This document shows, piece by piece, positions 29,949-39,998 of a stretch of 64,000 nt of DNA. The stretch comes from Tritrichomonas musculus. Lineage: Eukaryota; Parabasalia; Tritrichomonadida; Tritrichomonadidae. The notes under the pieces were generated by a model. It did not search any database. It saw only the letters and a list, made by a program, of their open reading frames with translations, and was not told the DNA's origin. Numbering within the stretch: the stretch's first letter is position 1; each line of letters starts with the position of its first letter. The position numbers were made by a program, and so were the translations under genes. The stretch covers positions 6,200,001 through 6,264,000 of the forward strand of contig JAPFFF010000006.1 of assembly GCA_039105265.1 (NCBI GenBank), written 5' to 3'.

Positions 29949-30415
29949 CACCCCTCACGAGATCACCCATCCATGAGTACCCACACTCACCCACCACGCT
30001 ATTTATCGCTCATGAGGTATAAACAATATCTGGGGGTCGTCCATTTCACCCACTAACGAGACTCTTTACCGGGCATAACCGCCACGAAACGGTCACAAAC
30101 GAGGATCTCTCAGTAACTACCCATTTAAGGGCCATTTTCGACGAATTTCATATCTGGAGGTCGTCCATTTCGAGCACCGTAACTAGACCCTCCGAGTGTG
30201 CGATTCACGCGAGAAATACATGATGGGCATGTCACGCCGAGGAATTTCCGATAGGCATAACTCGTCGGAGTGCTGAAAACAGCCCTTTTAAGGCCCATTT
30301 GGGGCTCTTTTGGGGACTTTTCGAAAACGCGTTTCAATGCTCGTAACTACCCATTTAAGGGCCATTTTCGACCATTTTCGTATCTGGGGGTCCTACGCGC
30401 CACCTATACACTACT
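29949..30415 (-). repeat. Right terminal inverted repeat of the Maverick
   Basis: Mirror of the left end with about five differences. Just inside it, CCCCTCACGAGATCACCC is present twice (near 29921 and 29951), a short direct repeat not found at the left end. Confidence 0.95.
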
Positions 30416-30420
30416 AAAAT

Positions 30421-31024
30421 GATCTTTGAAATCCAAAAACTAGACATTTAGTATTTATTTCAATTTGATTTTAGCGTTTTCTCAAAATTTTGTTCATTAA
30501 AATGCTTTTTATTGTATAATATTTAACCAATCAAATTAATCAAAAAAAAGGTGTTAATATTTTTATATATCTGTTATGGTTTACCCAAATAAAAACGATT
30601 GCCAGAGGTATAAAAGCTATTTATGCATAACGATTCTTATAATTGTAATTAAATGAATAACTTTTTGAATATCAAAATGGAAAAATGGTATTTTGAATAT
30701 GCCAAACTATTTATTTGCATGTGAAATTAGGTTTTGTCAAGAATTGGTCTGGTTTTATAAAATATTTATTGATATCTTTAAAAAATAATGGCTCCGTTCT
30801 TTTCGTGTTTTGTGAGTTAATACGTACGATTGATCGAGCTCTGGATGTAAATACTATTCTCCAATTTTTGAAACTATAAAAAGACTCATGATTGAAAAAA
30901 ACGCAAAATAAGAGAAAAAATAAAAAGTAAACGGAAATAAACGGAAAATTTTAGAAATAACGTGCAAAAAAATAATTATATAAACAGAAAACATAAACTT
31001 TTTGAAAGAAAAATAGTAAATTTT
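30421..31024. other. AT-rich flank between the Maverick and the 59-base repeat
   Basis: Returns abruptly to AT-rich sequence after 30420. No gene is seen. It belongs to the 59-base-repeat element if that interpretation holds. Confidence 0.6.
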
Positions 31025-31157
31025 TCATATTTTTTATATCACATTTCCCCGCAAAGGTGATCGAAGGAAGAAATATCTGGGAATATAAAAGTTACTTTTT
31101 CAAGTAATGACAAATAAAAAAACTTATATGTACAAATGATCAAATTATTAAAAAAGA

Positions 31158-31270
31158 GAGGTATTCACGTAGAGAAATTGACGAAATATTGTAATTTTGA
31201 TCATTATTTCATTATTTTTATTTTGAAACTAAGATTGTACTTTAATGAATAAGAATTTTATACTCTTATT
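31158..31270 (+). repeat. Partial copy of the GAGGTATTC element
   Basis: About 110 bases starting GAGGTATTCACGTAGAGAAA closely match the left end of the element at 52830. A 28-base piece containing TTTTGAAACTAAGATTGTAC is repeated again directly after it (31268-31295). No matching right end is seen nearby, so this is a truncated copy. Confidence 0.7.
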
Positions 31271-31302
31271 TTGAAACTAAGATTGTACTTTAAAACATAT
31301 GA

Positions 31303-32333
31303 GAGATCGGCGAAAAAGGAATTTCCATATTTACAAAACTTTTTCATATCATTAAGATCCATATGTTTTAAAAATCCATTTTTTTTCGAAAAGAAAAAGG
31401 TTTGTCTGTAAAAACATTTTTTTGTGAAATAATTTTTTCGTTTAAAAAATTTGTTTTCTTTTTAAAATGAAAAATACTTCTTAAAATGATCTTTTTTTTG
31501 CGAAATAATTTTCTTTTTTCAAAACACCAAGTCTTTTTTATATGAACAATTTTTTTTAATATAGATTTTCTTTTAAAAAAAACAAGATCTTATAAATATA
31601 TTATTTGATTTTGATTTTTGAATACGTTATTTATTCATATTAAAAAAAAAAAAAAAAAAAAACGTTATAATTGGTGGAAAAAACTACATTTTGAGGACAA
31701 AACTATTATTTTCATTCCCGATTTAAACTGTCTGCATCAAAAGCATCATTTAACAAGATTGGAAAGTGCCTCACAGCTTAATGAAGCAAATGATATTTTC
31801 TATATCATTAGAATGCTTCAAATTTTGAATATAGTTTGATCATAAGCAATGATTACGAGTACTTTATAATTTATACATCAAATATCATTCTTTATGATTT
31901 GAATAATATCTAAATATATGTTTTTATTAAATAATTCTTTGAAATTCTTGTTAACTAAGTTTTTTCTATCAATTTATATTTCGAAAGGAATTTATGATTT
32001 TAATTAAATTTTTTATTTGAAATGATCGAAACTTATTGATATGATTTCACTTTTTGCACACACAAAAGCTTTTCGCAAAGAAGCTTTTTTTTTATAAAAA
32101 AAAAAATATTCAAAAATAAACCTTTTTATAAAAAAGTCACTTTTTTTTTAAAAAACAATTTTTTTTCGAAAAAGTGTATGCTTTCAGATATAACTTATAC
32201 ACATCAAAATAAATATGTTTTATAAATATAATTCTTTATTTTCAAAAAGGAAATCCCTTTTTCTCCGAGCTCTATGGATCTTAAAGATATGTAAAAGTTT
32301 TGTAAATATGGAAATTCCTTTTTCGCCGATCTC
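31303..32333. mobile_element. 1.03-kb element with 61-base inverted repeats
   Basis: GAGATCGGCGAAAAAGGAAT starts at 31303 and continues 61 bases; the right end 32273-32333 matches inverted at 59 of 61 positions. The interior holds only short A/T runs and a 73-codon open stretch without recognisable content. There is no clear target duplication. Confidence 0.75.
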
Positions 32334-32974
32334 TAATAAAGATAATTTTATTTTGGCAAAAAATTTAAATTTATCAAAAAGTGAACACGATAACTTTTGG
32401 TAAAATAAAAAATCTTCTCCATTTCTCTAAATATTTTCAGACTTGATATTCTTTTAATAAAAAAAACGCAAGTTATTTTAGTAGCATTGCATTAATATTT
32501 CATTACATATTAAGATTCGTTAATTTGCAAATATGGAAATAATTTAATACTGAGAAGATATGAGGAAATTATCGTTTTATAACTTTGTTCTTAATCATAA
32601 TCTTTTTTTGTTGTCCAATTGGTTCTTTTTAAAAAATTTTGAAAATAATCTTTTTATGTATTAATCAAAAACCTGAGTTTTTAGCTTCTCATTATTATAT
32701 TGGGCATATAATGCACCCTGACCTTATTTCGATTATTTCAGCATGCACTATTGAAGTACAATTAAAAATATAAAATTCCAAATTTTAATCAAAAATTTAA
32801 AAAAAAAGTATGGAAATTTAATTATAAAATATCAGAGAATATCGAACCGTAACCGTCCGATAGTGACCAAATATCGGCGGTTTTTGCTTAACGTATTTAT
32901 CGATATTATCGGACTATCGATAATGAGCCGATAATCGATATTTATCATCATCGATCGACAACCCTGATAAATAT

Positions 32975-33874
32975 ATATCTAAATGAAAAAATAGTTTATT
33001 TCAGCCGTAGATCCATTTTTGCTCAGATCAATTTTCCTGTAATTTTTAACCCTTTGCAGAAAAAAATATGTTAAGTCAAAAAAGTGAATTTGAATTAGTT
33101 TGTTTGACCATATAGGTTTAAAAGTCCCAAGTCCAAGAAAACCTCCAAAAGTCCAAAAAAACTAAGAAGTAAACGTTTTTTGATTTTTACAGTGTTAAAA
33201 AAGTCCTCTAAAAAAGTCCAAAAATTAAATAGTCCAAAGTCCACAAGGGCTACTGTAATTTTTATAATGGAGAATTTAAAAATGAAATAACTCAATCCAT
33301 AAAATTATTTATCATATTATTTATATATAAATAGAAACTATGTAAGTCAACTTAAATAATCTAGGTCTAAAACTAGTAAATAATATATTACATGCATTAA
33401 AGCATCAAAGATTTTTGCAAACAATCATCATTTTTCATTATTTGATATAAATTTTGATATTTGAGGCCTAGATATTCTAAACTATCTATTACATAATATG
33501 TGTGCCAAAAATGAAAATCACCTAAAATCTTTACATTGAGTTTTTTCATTTTTAAATTTTCAATAAAAATTTGAATTAAAACGATAATATTCAAGTCAAA
33601 TATTAATCGTTCAATTTATAATAGTAAACGGGGAAAGGTCCCCCTTAATGTAGTTTATAAGTATAAAAAAATCTCTTTTAATTTAATGTACAATTATATT
33701 CATTTAATGCAATTTTTTTATTGATGTTATTTGTAATTAGATATCACATATTTGAATTTATTTGTATATTTATATAAAAATTGATTGAGATAATGATATT
33801 TTTGTTGAGAATATAATGTATTTAAAAATATTAAAGCAAACGTATAATGACGTTTAGATTTTTAATTTCGTATA
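32975..33874. other. Spacer upstream of the kinase gene, with AAGTCC repeats
   Basis: 33117-33250 contains about eight copies of AAGTCC(A/C) at irregular spacing; otherwise AT-rich. No gene. The last ~130 bases before 33875 should contain the kinase promoter, but I see no convincing initiator. Confidence 0.6.
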
Positions 33875-35539
33875 ATGTCTGAACCAGTTGTTAGTGTTCC
33901 AATGACCATTTTTCGAAAACATTCAAATGGAAATATCGAAATTTATAAGAGAAAAGAAGAGCTTGGTCGTGGAGGTTTTGCGACTGTTTATCGTGTACTA
34001 AATGAGTCAACAAACGAATCATATGCTTTGAAAGCAACATCTCGTCAATTATTGGTTAAACCTAAAGTATTACAAAAGCATCGAAGCGAAGTCGCAATTC
34101 AACGTTCTCTCAATCACCCATATATTGTTAAGTTATATGATTTCTTTGAAGATTCATCGAATACATATATGGTCCTTGAAATATGTCCTGGTGGTTCGGT
34201 GCGCGATTTAGTGAAGCGAAAGGGCCGTTTAAATGAATATGAAACAACCAAAATCTTAAGAAATGTTATTGAAGGTCTTTGCTATCTTCATGACAACAGA
34301 ATTATACATCGTGATTTAAAACTAGAGAATTTCTTGATTGGGTCAGATGGAAAGGTTCGAATCGGCGATTTTGGGCTTAGTGCCAAACTTGATTATGACG
34401 ATGAAAAGAAATATACGGTTTGCGGCACACCCAATTACATAAGTCCAGAATTACTAATACCAGGATCACATGGTCATCGATATGAAGTTGATATTTGGGC
34501 CATAGGCGTATGCGCTTTTGCAATGTTAACTGGCCGCCCTCCTTTTGAGACCAGGCATCGGAGTTTAACATATGAACACATTAAAAATTGTCAATATCAG
34601 TTCCCACCTGAGTTGAATTTATCTACGAATGCAAAGCATTTTATTAGGTCTATCCTCCAAATTAATCCCGAACAACGCCCAACAGCCTATGAACTTTTGC
34701 AACATCCATTTTTCTCAAGCCAAGAAATTAAGTATCCTTTGAAAGATATGTCTTGTAAAAAACTTGCAGAGATAAATAGCAATGTCTTAAACAGACAGCA
34801 CGATGAGTATAAAGAAGTTAACTTAGCGCCATGCAAGAATCAAATCAACTTTAATGATAATAATAAAGTTATAAATAACAATAATATATTAAACAATAAT
34901 ACCGAAGAAGAAGAAGAAGATAGCATTAAAGATAATGTAAGCTCAAACACAAGCACTAATAGGTATGAACAAATATCTATGCCTGATTTCTGTGTTTCCC
35001 GCTTTTGTGACCATAGTGAAAAGTATGGATTAGGATATTTACTCATCAATGGTACAGTTGGTGCTTGCTTCAACGATTTAACAAGAATGGTGATGGATCC
35101 CTTTGAAGAGTTTATTCAATATTGGGAAACATTTCAAGATACAGCTCCTCAGATACTTAGAAAAGATGATAAGACGCAAATCAAGAAAATTGCTATTTTA
35201 CAAAAGTTCGCTGATTCACTTCGTAAAACAAAAACAATGTTTACATTACCAAAGGAAAGATTTGATATGTTTACTCCAATGCGTCATGTTAAATACTGGG
35301 CAAGGAATGATGAAGCAACATTATTTAGAATGGATGATAGAAATATACAATTGAATTTTAATGACAGAAAAAAGATTGTCATATTCTGGCATACAAAGCA
35401 AATGCTTACAGTGAATAATATCAAAGAAAAAGGCAATTTAATTCCACTTGATGATTTTACAAAGCGAAGTGGGCTTGAAGATGAAAAAAGAAGATTTGTT
35501 ATAGCCAAAGAAATGGTAATTGAAATGAGTTCTAGATAA
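33875..35539 (+). CDS. Polo-like serine/threonine kinase
   Basis: 554 residues, no intron. The N-terminal kinase domain (about 24-281) has the glycine loop LGRGGFATVYRV, Lys53 in YALKA, HRDLKLEN (145-152), DFGLS (165-169) and the activation segment KKYTVCGTPNYISPE, whose Thr181 matches the activating threonine of PLK1. After an acidic, asparagine-rich linker (about 325-365) come two polo boxes (371-~455, with SEKYGLGYLLINGTVGACFN; and 465-~550). PLKs control mitotic entry, spindle poles and cytokinesis. In polo box 1 the position of the phosphopeptide-contacting tryptophan of PLK1 appears to be Cys (DFCVSRFCDH). First of three same-strand host genes; 134 bases separate it from the next. Confidence 0.95.
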   Translation: MSEPVVSVPMTIFRKHSNGNIEIYKRKEELGRGGFATVYRVLNESTNESYALKATSRQLLVKPKVLQKHRSEVAIQRSLNHPYIVKLYDFFEDSSNTYMVLEICPGGSVRDLVKRKGRLNEYETTKILRNVIEGLCYLHDNRIIHRDLKLENFLIGSDGKVRIGDFGLSAKLDYDDEKKYTVCGTPNYISPELLIPGSHGHRYEVDIWAIGVCAFAMLTGRPPFETRHRSLTYEHIKNCQYQFPPELNLSTNAKHFIRSILQINPEQRPTAYELLQHPFFSSQEIKYPLKDMSCKKLAEINSNVLNRQHDEYKEVNLAPCKNQINFNDNNKVINNNNILNNNTEEEEEDSIKDNVSSNTSTNRYEQISMPDFCVSRFCDHSEKYGLGYLLINGTVGACFNDLTRMVMDPFEEFIQYWETFQDTAPQILRKDDKTQIKKIAILQKFADSLRKTKTMFTLPKERFDMFTPMRHVKYWARNDEATLFRMDDRNIQLNFNDRKKIVIFWHTKQMLTVNNIKEKGNLIPLDDFTKRSGLEDEKRRFVIAKEMVIEMSSR

Positions 35540-35673
35540 AGGAACATCAAAAAGTGTTTGTATTTTTAATAAAGAAAAATATTCATTATTTATAATATGT
35601 TAAACTTTGAAGTAATTTTGATCGTTTTCCTCTGAAAGAAATTTTTAAAATTTTTAAAAATCAAAAATAATCA

Positions 35674-37146
35674 ATGTCAATTTCAAGCGATGAAATCAAT
35701 CTTCTTGTACAGCACTACTTACAAGAATTAGGATACAGTCATGCTGCTTTTGCATTCGGATGCGAGTCCGAAATTCCAACAAAAGCAATATCAAAACGCC
35801 GCGTTCAGCCAGGTGCCCTTGTTTACCTTATTCAGAAAGGGATCATGTTTGCTGATATGGAAGCAGCTGCTGAAAATGCTCTTGAAGATCCTAACTCATT
35901 ATTTGCACGACAATTAGATTTACTTCGTACAAATCTTAGACAAAGCACAGAACTTGTAGATGAACAAAGCTCTTCAACGCGTAAAATGAAAGTTTTTCCT
36001 ACATCCGATGAATCAATTATTACTCCATTTTATCTGAACCAATATTCTTCTTTGATTTTACGAGCTCATAAATCGCCTGTTCTTGTTTGCGCTTGGGATT
36101 CTACTTCAAATTACATGGCTACTGGCAGTGGAAGCGGAAGTATTGTTATCTGGAAATGTGATATTTGTGATTCTGACTATTCTTGTGTAATTTACCATAT
36201 AGCAACAATCATAAATAACCGATCTCATATTAAAAATATTCAAAATACAAATAAAAATGAATCTCACGACCCACAAGACATCACTGCTCTTGAATGGTTA
36301 TCTTTTTCGGAAAATAAATGTCCGACCTTAGCATCTGGTTCATTTGATGGAAAAATAAGACTTTTTGCTGGAAATGATGGCTCTGAAATTACCACGTTTA
36401 AATACCATTCATCTCCAATTGTATCATTGCGATCATCCCCGAATAAAGAATATCTTCTTTCTGTAGGGAGTGAAGGTACTATAGCTATTATCAAGGAGAT
36501 GGAAATTAAATTTACACAAATGATTCAAGGAGAAATAATTGATGCGTGTTGGAGTGATGATCAAACGGTACTTATAGCCTCATCTAAATCAATATTTAAA
36601 ATTAATATTAGCAATGACAACAAAGATACAGAAATTGAAACTATTATTACTCTCACCAATACAATTAATCAACTTTTACCAGAGAAGGGGCATGAGCTTT
36701 TTGCAATAATTGATAATTCTGGATTTTTAACAGTCTTAGATAAAATGGGATCAAAAAAATTTTCACGACAGGTCCACACTGGAGCTATTTGCTGTGCTTC
36801 ATGGCTACCTTCATTTTGTTCTAATGCGAATATTGGCCCATTAATTGCTACAGGGGGAACTGATTGTACTGTAAAAGTGTCAAACTTGAAAGATCTTATT
36901 TCAATATCGCTAGATGATCATTCATCAACTGTCTATTGTGTTGATTATGGGCCAAAAGGAGATTTTATAGCAAGTGCTGCAAGAGATACCATTAATATTT
37001 GGTCTCATGGAAGCAAAAAACTCGTAATTTCATATAAAGCCGAGTCAAATGTTGTATCTTTATGTTGGTCTCCAAATGGTCGATTTCTTATCATCGGTTT
37101 GTTTTCAGGTGATGTTGCAATGATTGACTTTGAACAATTATGCTAA
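35674..37146 (+). CDS. TBL1/TBL1XR1-type LisH and WD40 protein
   Basis: 490 residues. The N-terminus (SISSDEINLLVQHYLQELGY, then SHAAFAFGCESEI) is strikingly like the LisH domain of animal TBL1/TBL1XR1 and yeast Sif2. From about residue 125 WD40 repeats build a propeller (HKSPVLVCAWDSTSNYMATG; FDGKIRLFAGNDG; DCTVKVSNLKD; RDTINIWSHGSKK; WSPNGRFLIIGLFSGDVAMI). TBL1 proteins are scaffolds of histone-deacetylase corepressor complexes, acting in the nucleus. The repeats are degenerate in places, but the start and order agree with the family. Confidence 0.9.
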   Translation: MSISSDEINLLVQHYLQELGYSHAAFAFGCESEIPTKAISKRRVQPGALVYLIQKGIMFADMEAAAENALEDPNSLFARQLDLLRTNLRQSTELVDEQSSSTRKMKVFPTSDESIITPFYLNQYSSLILRAHKSPVLVCAWDSTSNYMATGSGSGSIVIWKCDICDSDYSCVIYHIATIINNRSHIKNIQNTNKNESHDPQDITALEWLSFSENKCPTLASGSFDGKIRLFAGNDGSEITTFKYHSSPIVSLRSSPNKEYLLSVGSEGTIAIIKEMEIKFTQMIQGEIIDACWSDDQTVLIASSKSIFKINISNDNKDTEIETIITLTNTINQLLPEKGHELFAIIDNSGFLTVLDKMGSKKFSRQVHTGAICCASWLPSFCSNANIGPLIATGGTDCTVKVSNLKDLISISLDDHSSTVYCVDYGPKGDFIASAARDTINIWSHGSKKLVISYKAESNVVSLCWSPNGRFLIIGLFSGDVAMIDFEQLC

Positions 37147-37307
37147 TTCATATTATTATTACTAATTTTTCTTTTTTAAAGAAATGTGAAAAATAAATTA
37201 AGAATATATATTTTTCATTATTTTCATTAAATAATAAGAATTTTACTAACTTGAAATAATTGAATTCAAAAGATTCAATAATTGAATTCATTTTGATAGT
37301 GAAAATC

Positions 37308-38465
37308 ATGTTCAGGTGTTCAAAACCTGTTGCATGGAGAAATTGGGATGAATGGAAAGAAACATATCGAATGCTTTATAGCAATGATGTTAAGGAGATT
37401 CTATGGGGATGTAATCGTGTACTAGCATGGGGATCAAAGCAGGTTTTACCTATTGCTATTGAAGTTACAGCATCTCTACTGCAAGAATTACACAATCCAG
37501 AAAAAAATACATTTGCCTTATCATTAGCAATAATACGCTTCATCAATGGTGTTGTTGAGCCTTTTAAAAATGCAAACCAAAGTGTTCCAATATCAACAAT
37601 AGGGGCATCATACGGAGTTCCTGATTTTGTCATCACAATACGGCACTCTGCAACCCATGGGAAAATGCCAAGTTTTGAATTTGCATCAATTGGTGCGTTA
37701 TCAGCACTTGATTGGCTCAAAAACAACTATTGGGAAGTTCAAATCAGTGAAATCAATTCAATCGAACAAACAATCCAAGAACAGTTAATGTCATTTTTTA
37801 TGAATTCTACAACTTCATTTGAAGAAAATTATCCTGATATCGCAATGAGTTTTGGCATCAATGAACTTGTCAAACTTGTATTAAATAAAAGTCAAAAGAA
37901 AAAAGCTACAGATCTTTTTCAAACTAAAGTTTTATCTTTGATGAAGAACTTAAGTCAAAAAAAGGATTTTAAACTTTTTAATTCATGTTTTATTATGAAA
38001 TTAGCAGAAGAAACAGCAAAAGGAAATCAAATAGCTTCTTCATGGTTAGATTTTCTAGCAAAATCCCTCCAAATAGAGTTTCCATTTGAAAATGTTTCAT
38101 TAATCCTGCAATGGGCCAATCCTGTCCTAATTGGCAATTCTATCCCTTGTGGCATACTTCGCAGTATAATTGATCAAGCTCAAGTTAATGAAGTAAATAG
38201 TGATCAATGTGATATAGAAAAATTATGTATGCTAAATCAAATAAGACCTCAATGGCCTCCAACTTCAATTGGTTATCTCCCTGTTTCTGATAATGGTTCT
38301 TTAACGCTTGCTGAAGATGAATTTGAGTTTGTGGAGACTGGTGAGGATGAGCCAGATGACCTTATTATTAGCAATGATAATTCTTCTTATATATCAACAG
38401 AAAGTAATTTCCAAAATGATCATCATGGAATCTACAAAGACGAGAAGAAGTTAGAAATTTGGTGA
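37308..38465 (+). CDS. Las1-type ribosome biogenesis endonuclease
   Basis: 385 residues from Met at 37308; an upstream in-frame ATG at 37260 would add an unconserved leader. Residues 3-145 match the Las1 domain (WRNWDEWKETYRMLYSNDVK; IEVTASLLQEL; ALSLAIIRFINGVVEPF; ALDWLKNNYW). The HEPN nuclease motif RxxxxH is RHSATH (112-117). Las1 cuts the ITS2 of precursor rRNA in the nucleolus, together with a Grc3-type polynucleotide kinase. The C-terminal part is less conserved and acidic. It follows the TBL1-type gene by 161 bases. Confidence 0.9.
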   Translation: MFRCSKPVAWRNWDEWKETYRMLYSNDVKEILWGCNRVLAWGSKQVLPIAIEVTASLLQELHNPEKNTFALSLAIIRFINGVVEPFKNANQSVPISTIGASYGVPDFVITIRHSATHGKMPSFEFASIGALSALDWLKNNYWEVQISEINSIEQTIQEQLMSFFMNSTTSFEENYPDIAMSFGINELVKLVLNKSQKKKATDLFQTKVLSLMKNLSQKKDFKLFNSCFIMKLAEETAKGNQIASSWLDFLAKSLQIEFPFENVSLILQWANPVLIGNSIPCGILRSIIDQAQVNEVNSDQCDIEKLCMLNQIRPQWPPTSIGYLPVSDNGSLTLAEDEFEFVETGEDEPDDLIISNDNSSYISTESNFQNDHHGIYKDEKKLEIW

Positions 38466-38804
38466 ATTTCTCCACTTTAGGTAATATTCAGTGTTATCCT
38501 GTTATCATTAATTCATATTATATTATGAATTCACGAATAGATGTAAAATACAATCGATAGAATATATGATTTTATTGGTACACAAATAATAGAGAATTTT
38601 CCCTTAAAAAACCAATCCAACAATATATCAAGGTTCTTCAGAAAAGACTAACTTTACTTTAGTTGTTCCTTTTAAACTAATGATCATAAAAATCTATAAA
38701 CTCTGTTCATGAAATTTTTGTTTATACTATTTTTTTAGTAAGTTGCTAGAAAAAATTCTTATTATTTATTCATTTTAAAAATGCAAAAATAAAGAAAGGT
38801 ACCA
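38466..38804. other. 3' spacer after the Las1-type gene
   Basis: AT-rich, no gene or repeat seen. It presumably includes the transcript end. Confidence 0.6.
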
Positions 38805-38806
38805 TA

Positions 38807-39507
38807 AACTGGTTCTCAACGGTTGTACAAGTATTTGAGAGGAATTCAAATTTCGTATTTGAAATTTCGTTAATATCTAAATATATAATGAATATTTATT
38901 TTATATACTTTCATAATTAACAATATAATGTTTGATTAGTTATAATGATTAAATAAGTTATTTAAAATATTGTTAAATTGTGCATTTAATTGCTTTTTTA
39001 AATTTTCTTCAGAAATGAATAAACTTCTATACAATTTTTGAATGTAGATAAATATAAATTCATGGAAAGAAAATTTTACATCATTCAAATTTTCAAAAGA
39101 AAAAATTATAATTGAATTCAAATCATTTTTATTTAGTATTCCTTAGAGAAAGCTAATCAGAATCTCGTGTATCATTAGTAAAAATGTTCCAACGCAACAA
39201 ATAGATGCAAATTACATGGCACTTTGGAGTAACTCAGAACGTTCCCATGATTAATGATAATCAAATTTCAAATAAATATAGGCTCATTACCAAACTATAT
39301 AGCAATTCAGCAATACTAGCTTACAAACTGTCATACATTTCCATTTCTTTTATTATATAAATCAAATCTAATCATAAATTCCTTTTTTTTATTCTTTTTT
39401 ATTTAAATATGAAAAAACGGTTGTACAACCTAATTGAATTTTGAAAGTAGATAAATGTAAACTTTTGAATATCTCTCAATTAGTTGTACAACCGCTGAGA
39501 AGCAGTT
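38807..39507. mobile_element. 0.7-kb miniature element, TA-flanked
   Basis: The left end AACTGGTTCTCAACGGTTGT mirrors the right end ACAACCGCTGAGAAGCAGTT with few differences, and TA flanks each side (38805-38806 and 39508-39509). A second internal copy of CGGTTGTACAAC (near 39417) forms a hairpin with the right end. No coding capacity; probably a Tc1/mariner-superfamily derivative. Confidence 0.7.
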
Positions 39508-39693
39508 TATCTCTGTATATTGGGCAAAATTTAATTATAAAATTTATTATGATTGGTCATATTTCACTAGCATATATTATATAAAAAAAGAAAACTTTTC
39601 ACCGATCAGATTTATTAATTAGGCTTTTTATATTGAGAAATTTATGTTTTTTCATTTTTCTTTTAAAAAGTGAAAAAATGAAATTTTAAAATC

Positions 39694-39998
39694 CACCATT
39701 TATGGTGTATTTCAAATTTCAAAATATCGACTTAATATATCATTCAAAAAGTATGATTATATAAATATTACCACATATATAGACTATAATGATATAATAT
39801 TAAATTAAAATAAAAATATTTATTCTTTTTTAATTGTATAAGATAATATTTTTTTATTTATTTAATTTATGAATTATATTCACCTTTTTTGGTGTATTTC
39901 AAATTTCAAAATATCGACTTAATATATCATTCAAAAAGTATGATTATATAAATATTACCATATATATAGACTATAATAATATAATATTAAAATAAAAT
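39694..39998. repeat. Direct repeat of about 118 bases, each led by a small hairpin
   Basis: 39694-39812 and 39881-39998 are nearly identical (core TTTCAAAATATCGACTTAAT). Each begins with a short palindrome, CACCATTTATGGTG or CACCTTTTTTGGTG. The two copies are separated by about 70 AT-rich bases. Confidence 0.8.

Larger units (their letters stand above)
11246..30415. mobile_element. Maverick/Polinton, 19.2 kb, nearly whole
   Basis: It starts AGTAGTGTATAGGTGGCGC and ends with its inverse, giving the AG...CT tips usual for Mavericks. The flanks carry a 5-base duplication AAAAT (11241-11245 and 30416-30420). Terminal repeats of 467 bases differ at about five positions, which suggests a recent insertion. 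Parts seen: packaging ATPase, major capsid protein, penton-like region, fibre, integrase, protein-primed polymerase B and several small proteins. No adenain-like protease was recognised. GC content is far higher than in the surrounding DNA. The element looks almost intact, with about one clear break. Confidence 0.95.
10498..31083. mobile_element. Unknown element with 59-base inverted repeats, split by the Maverick
   Basis: The sequence starting CCCAGATATTTCTTCCTTC at 10498 and running to about 10556 is repeated inverted at about 31025-31083, including GATCACCTTTGCGGGGAAATG (with A in place of G near its start on the left). Removing the Maverick leaves about 1.4 kb between the repeats. No clear target duplication is seen, so family is unassigned. 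Confidence 0.55.
2148..32966. mobile_element. Outer hAT-type element, expanded by nested insertions
   Basis: Both tips read CAGGG(A/T)TG inwards. Each is followed by subterminal sequence rich in CGATA/TATCG words that shares the string TAAATACGTT. The 8 bases outside each tip are identical (ATAAATAT at 2140-2147 and 32967-32974), which is the target-duplication length of the hAT superfamily. Bases not explained by later insertions total only about 4-5 kb and contain no recognisable hAT transposase, so the original was either non-autonomous or is decayed. The 8-base match lies in AT-rich DNA and chance cannot be excluded, but the matching tips and subterminal words argue for one element. Confidence 0.6.

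Noticed and set aside
29886-30415. Small frames inside the right Maverick terminal repeat
   Set aside because: They mirror frames in the left repeat and are unsupported by any start motif; non-coding terminal DNA.
33095-33295. 66-codon frame before the kinase gene
   Set aside because: It consists of AAGTCC simple repeats read as protein; no domain.
38805-39509. Possible CRISPR-like or regulatory array
   Set aside because: The repeats are two mirrored ends plus one internal copy, as in a miniature transposon, not a regularly spaced array.
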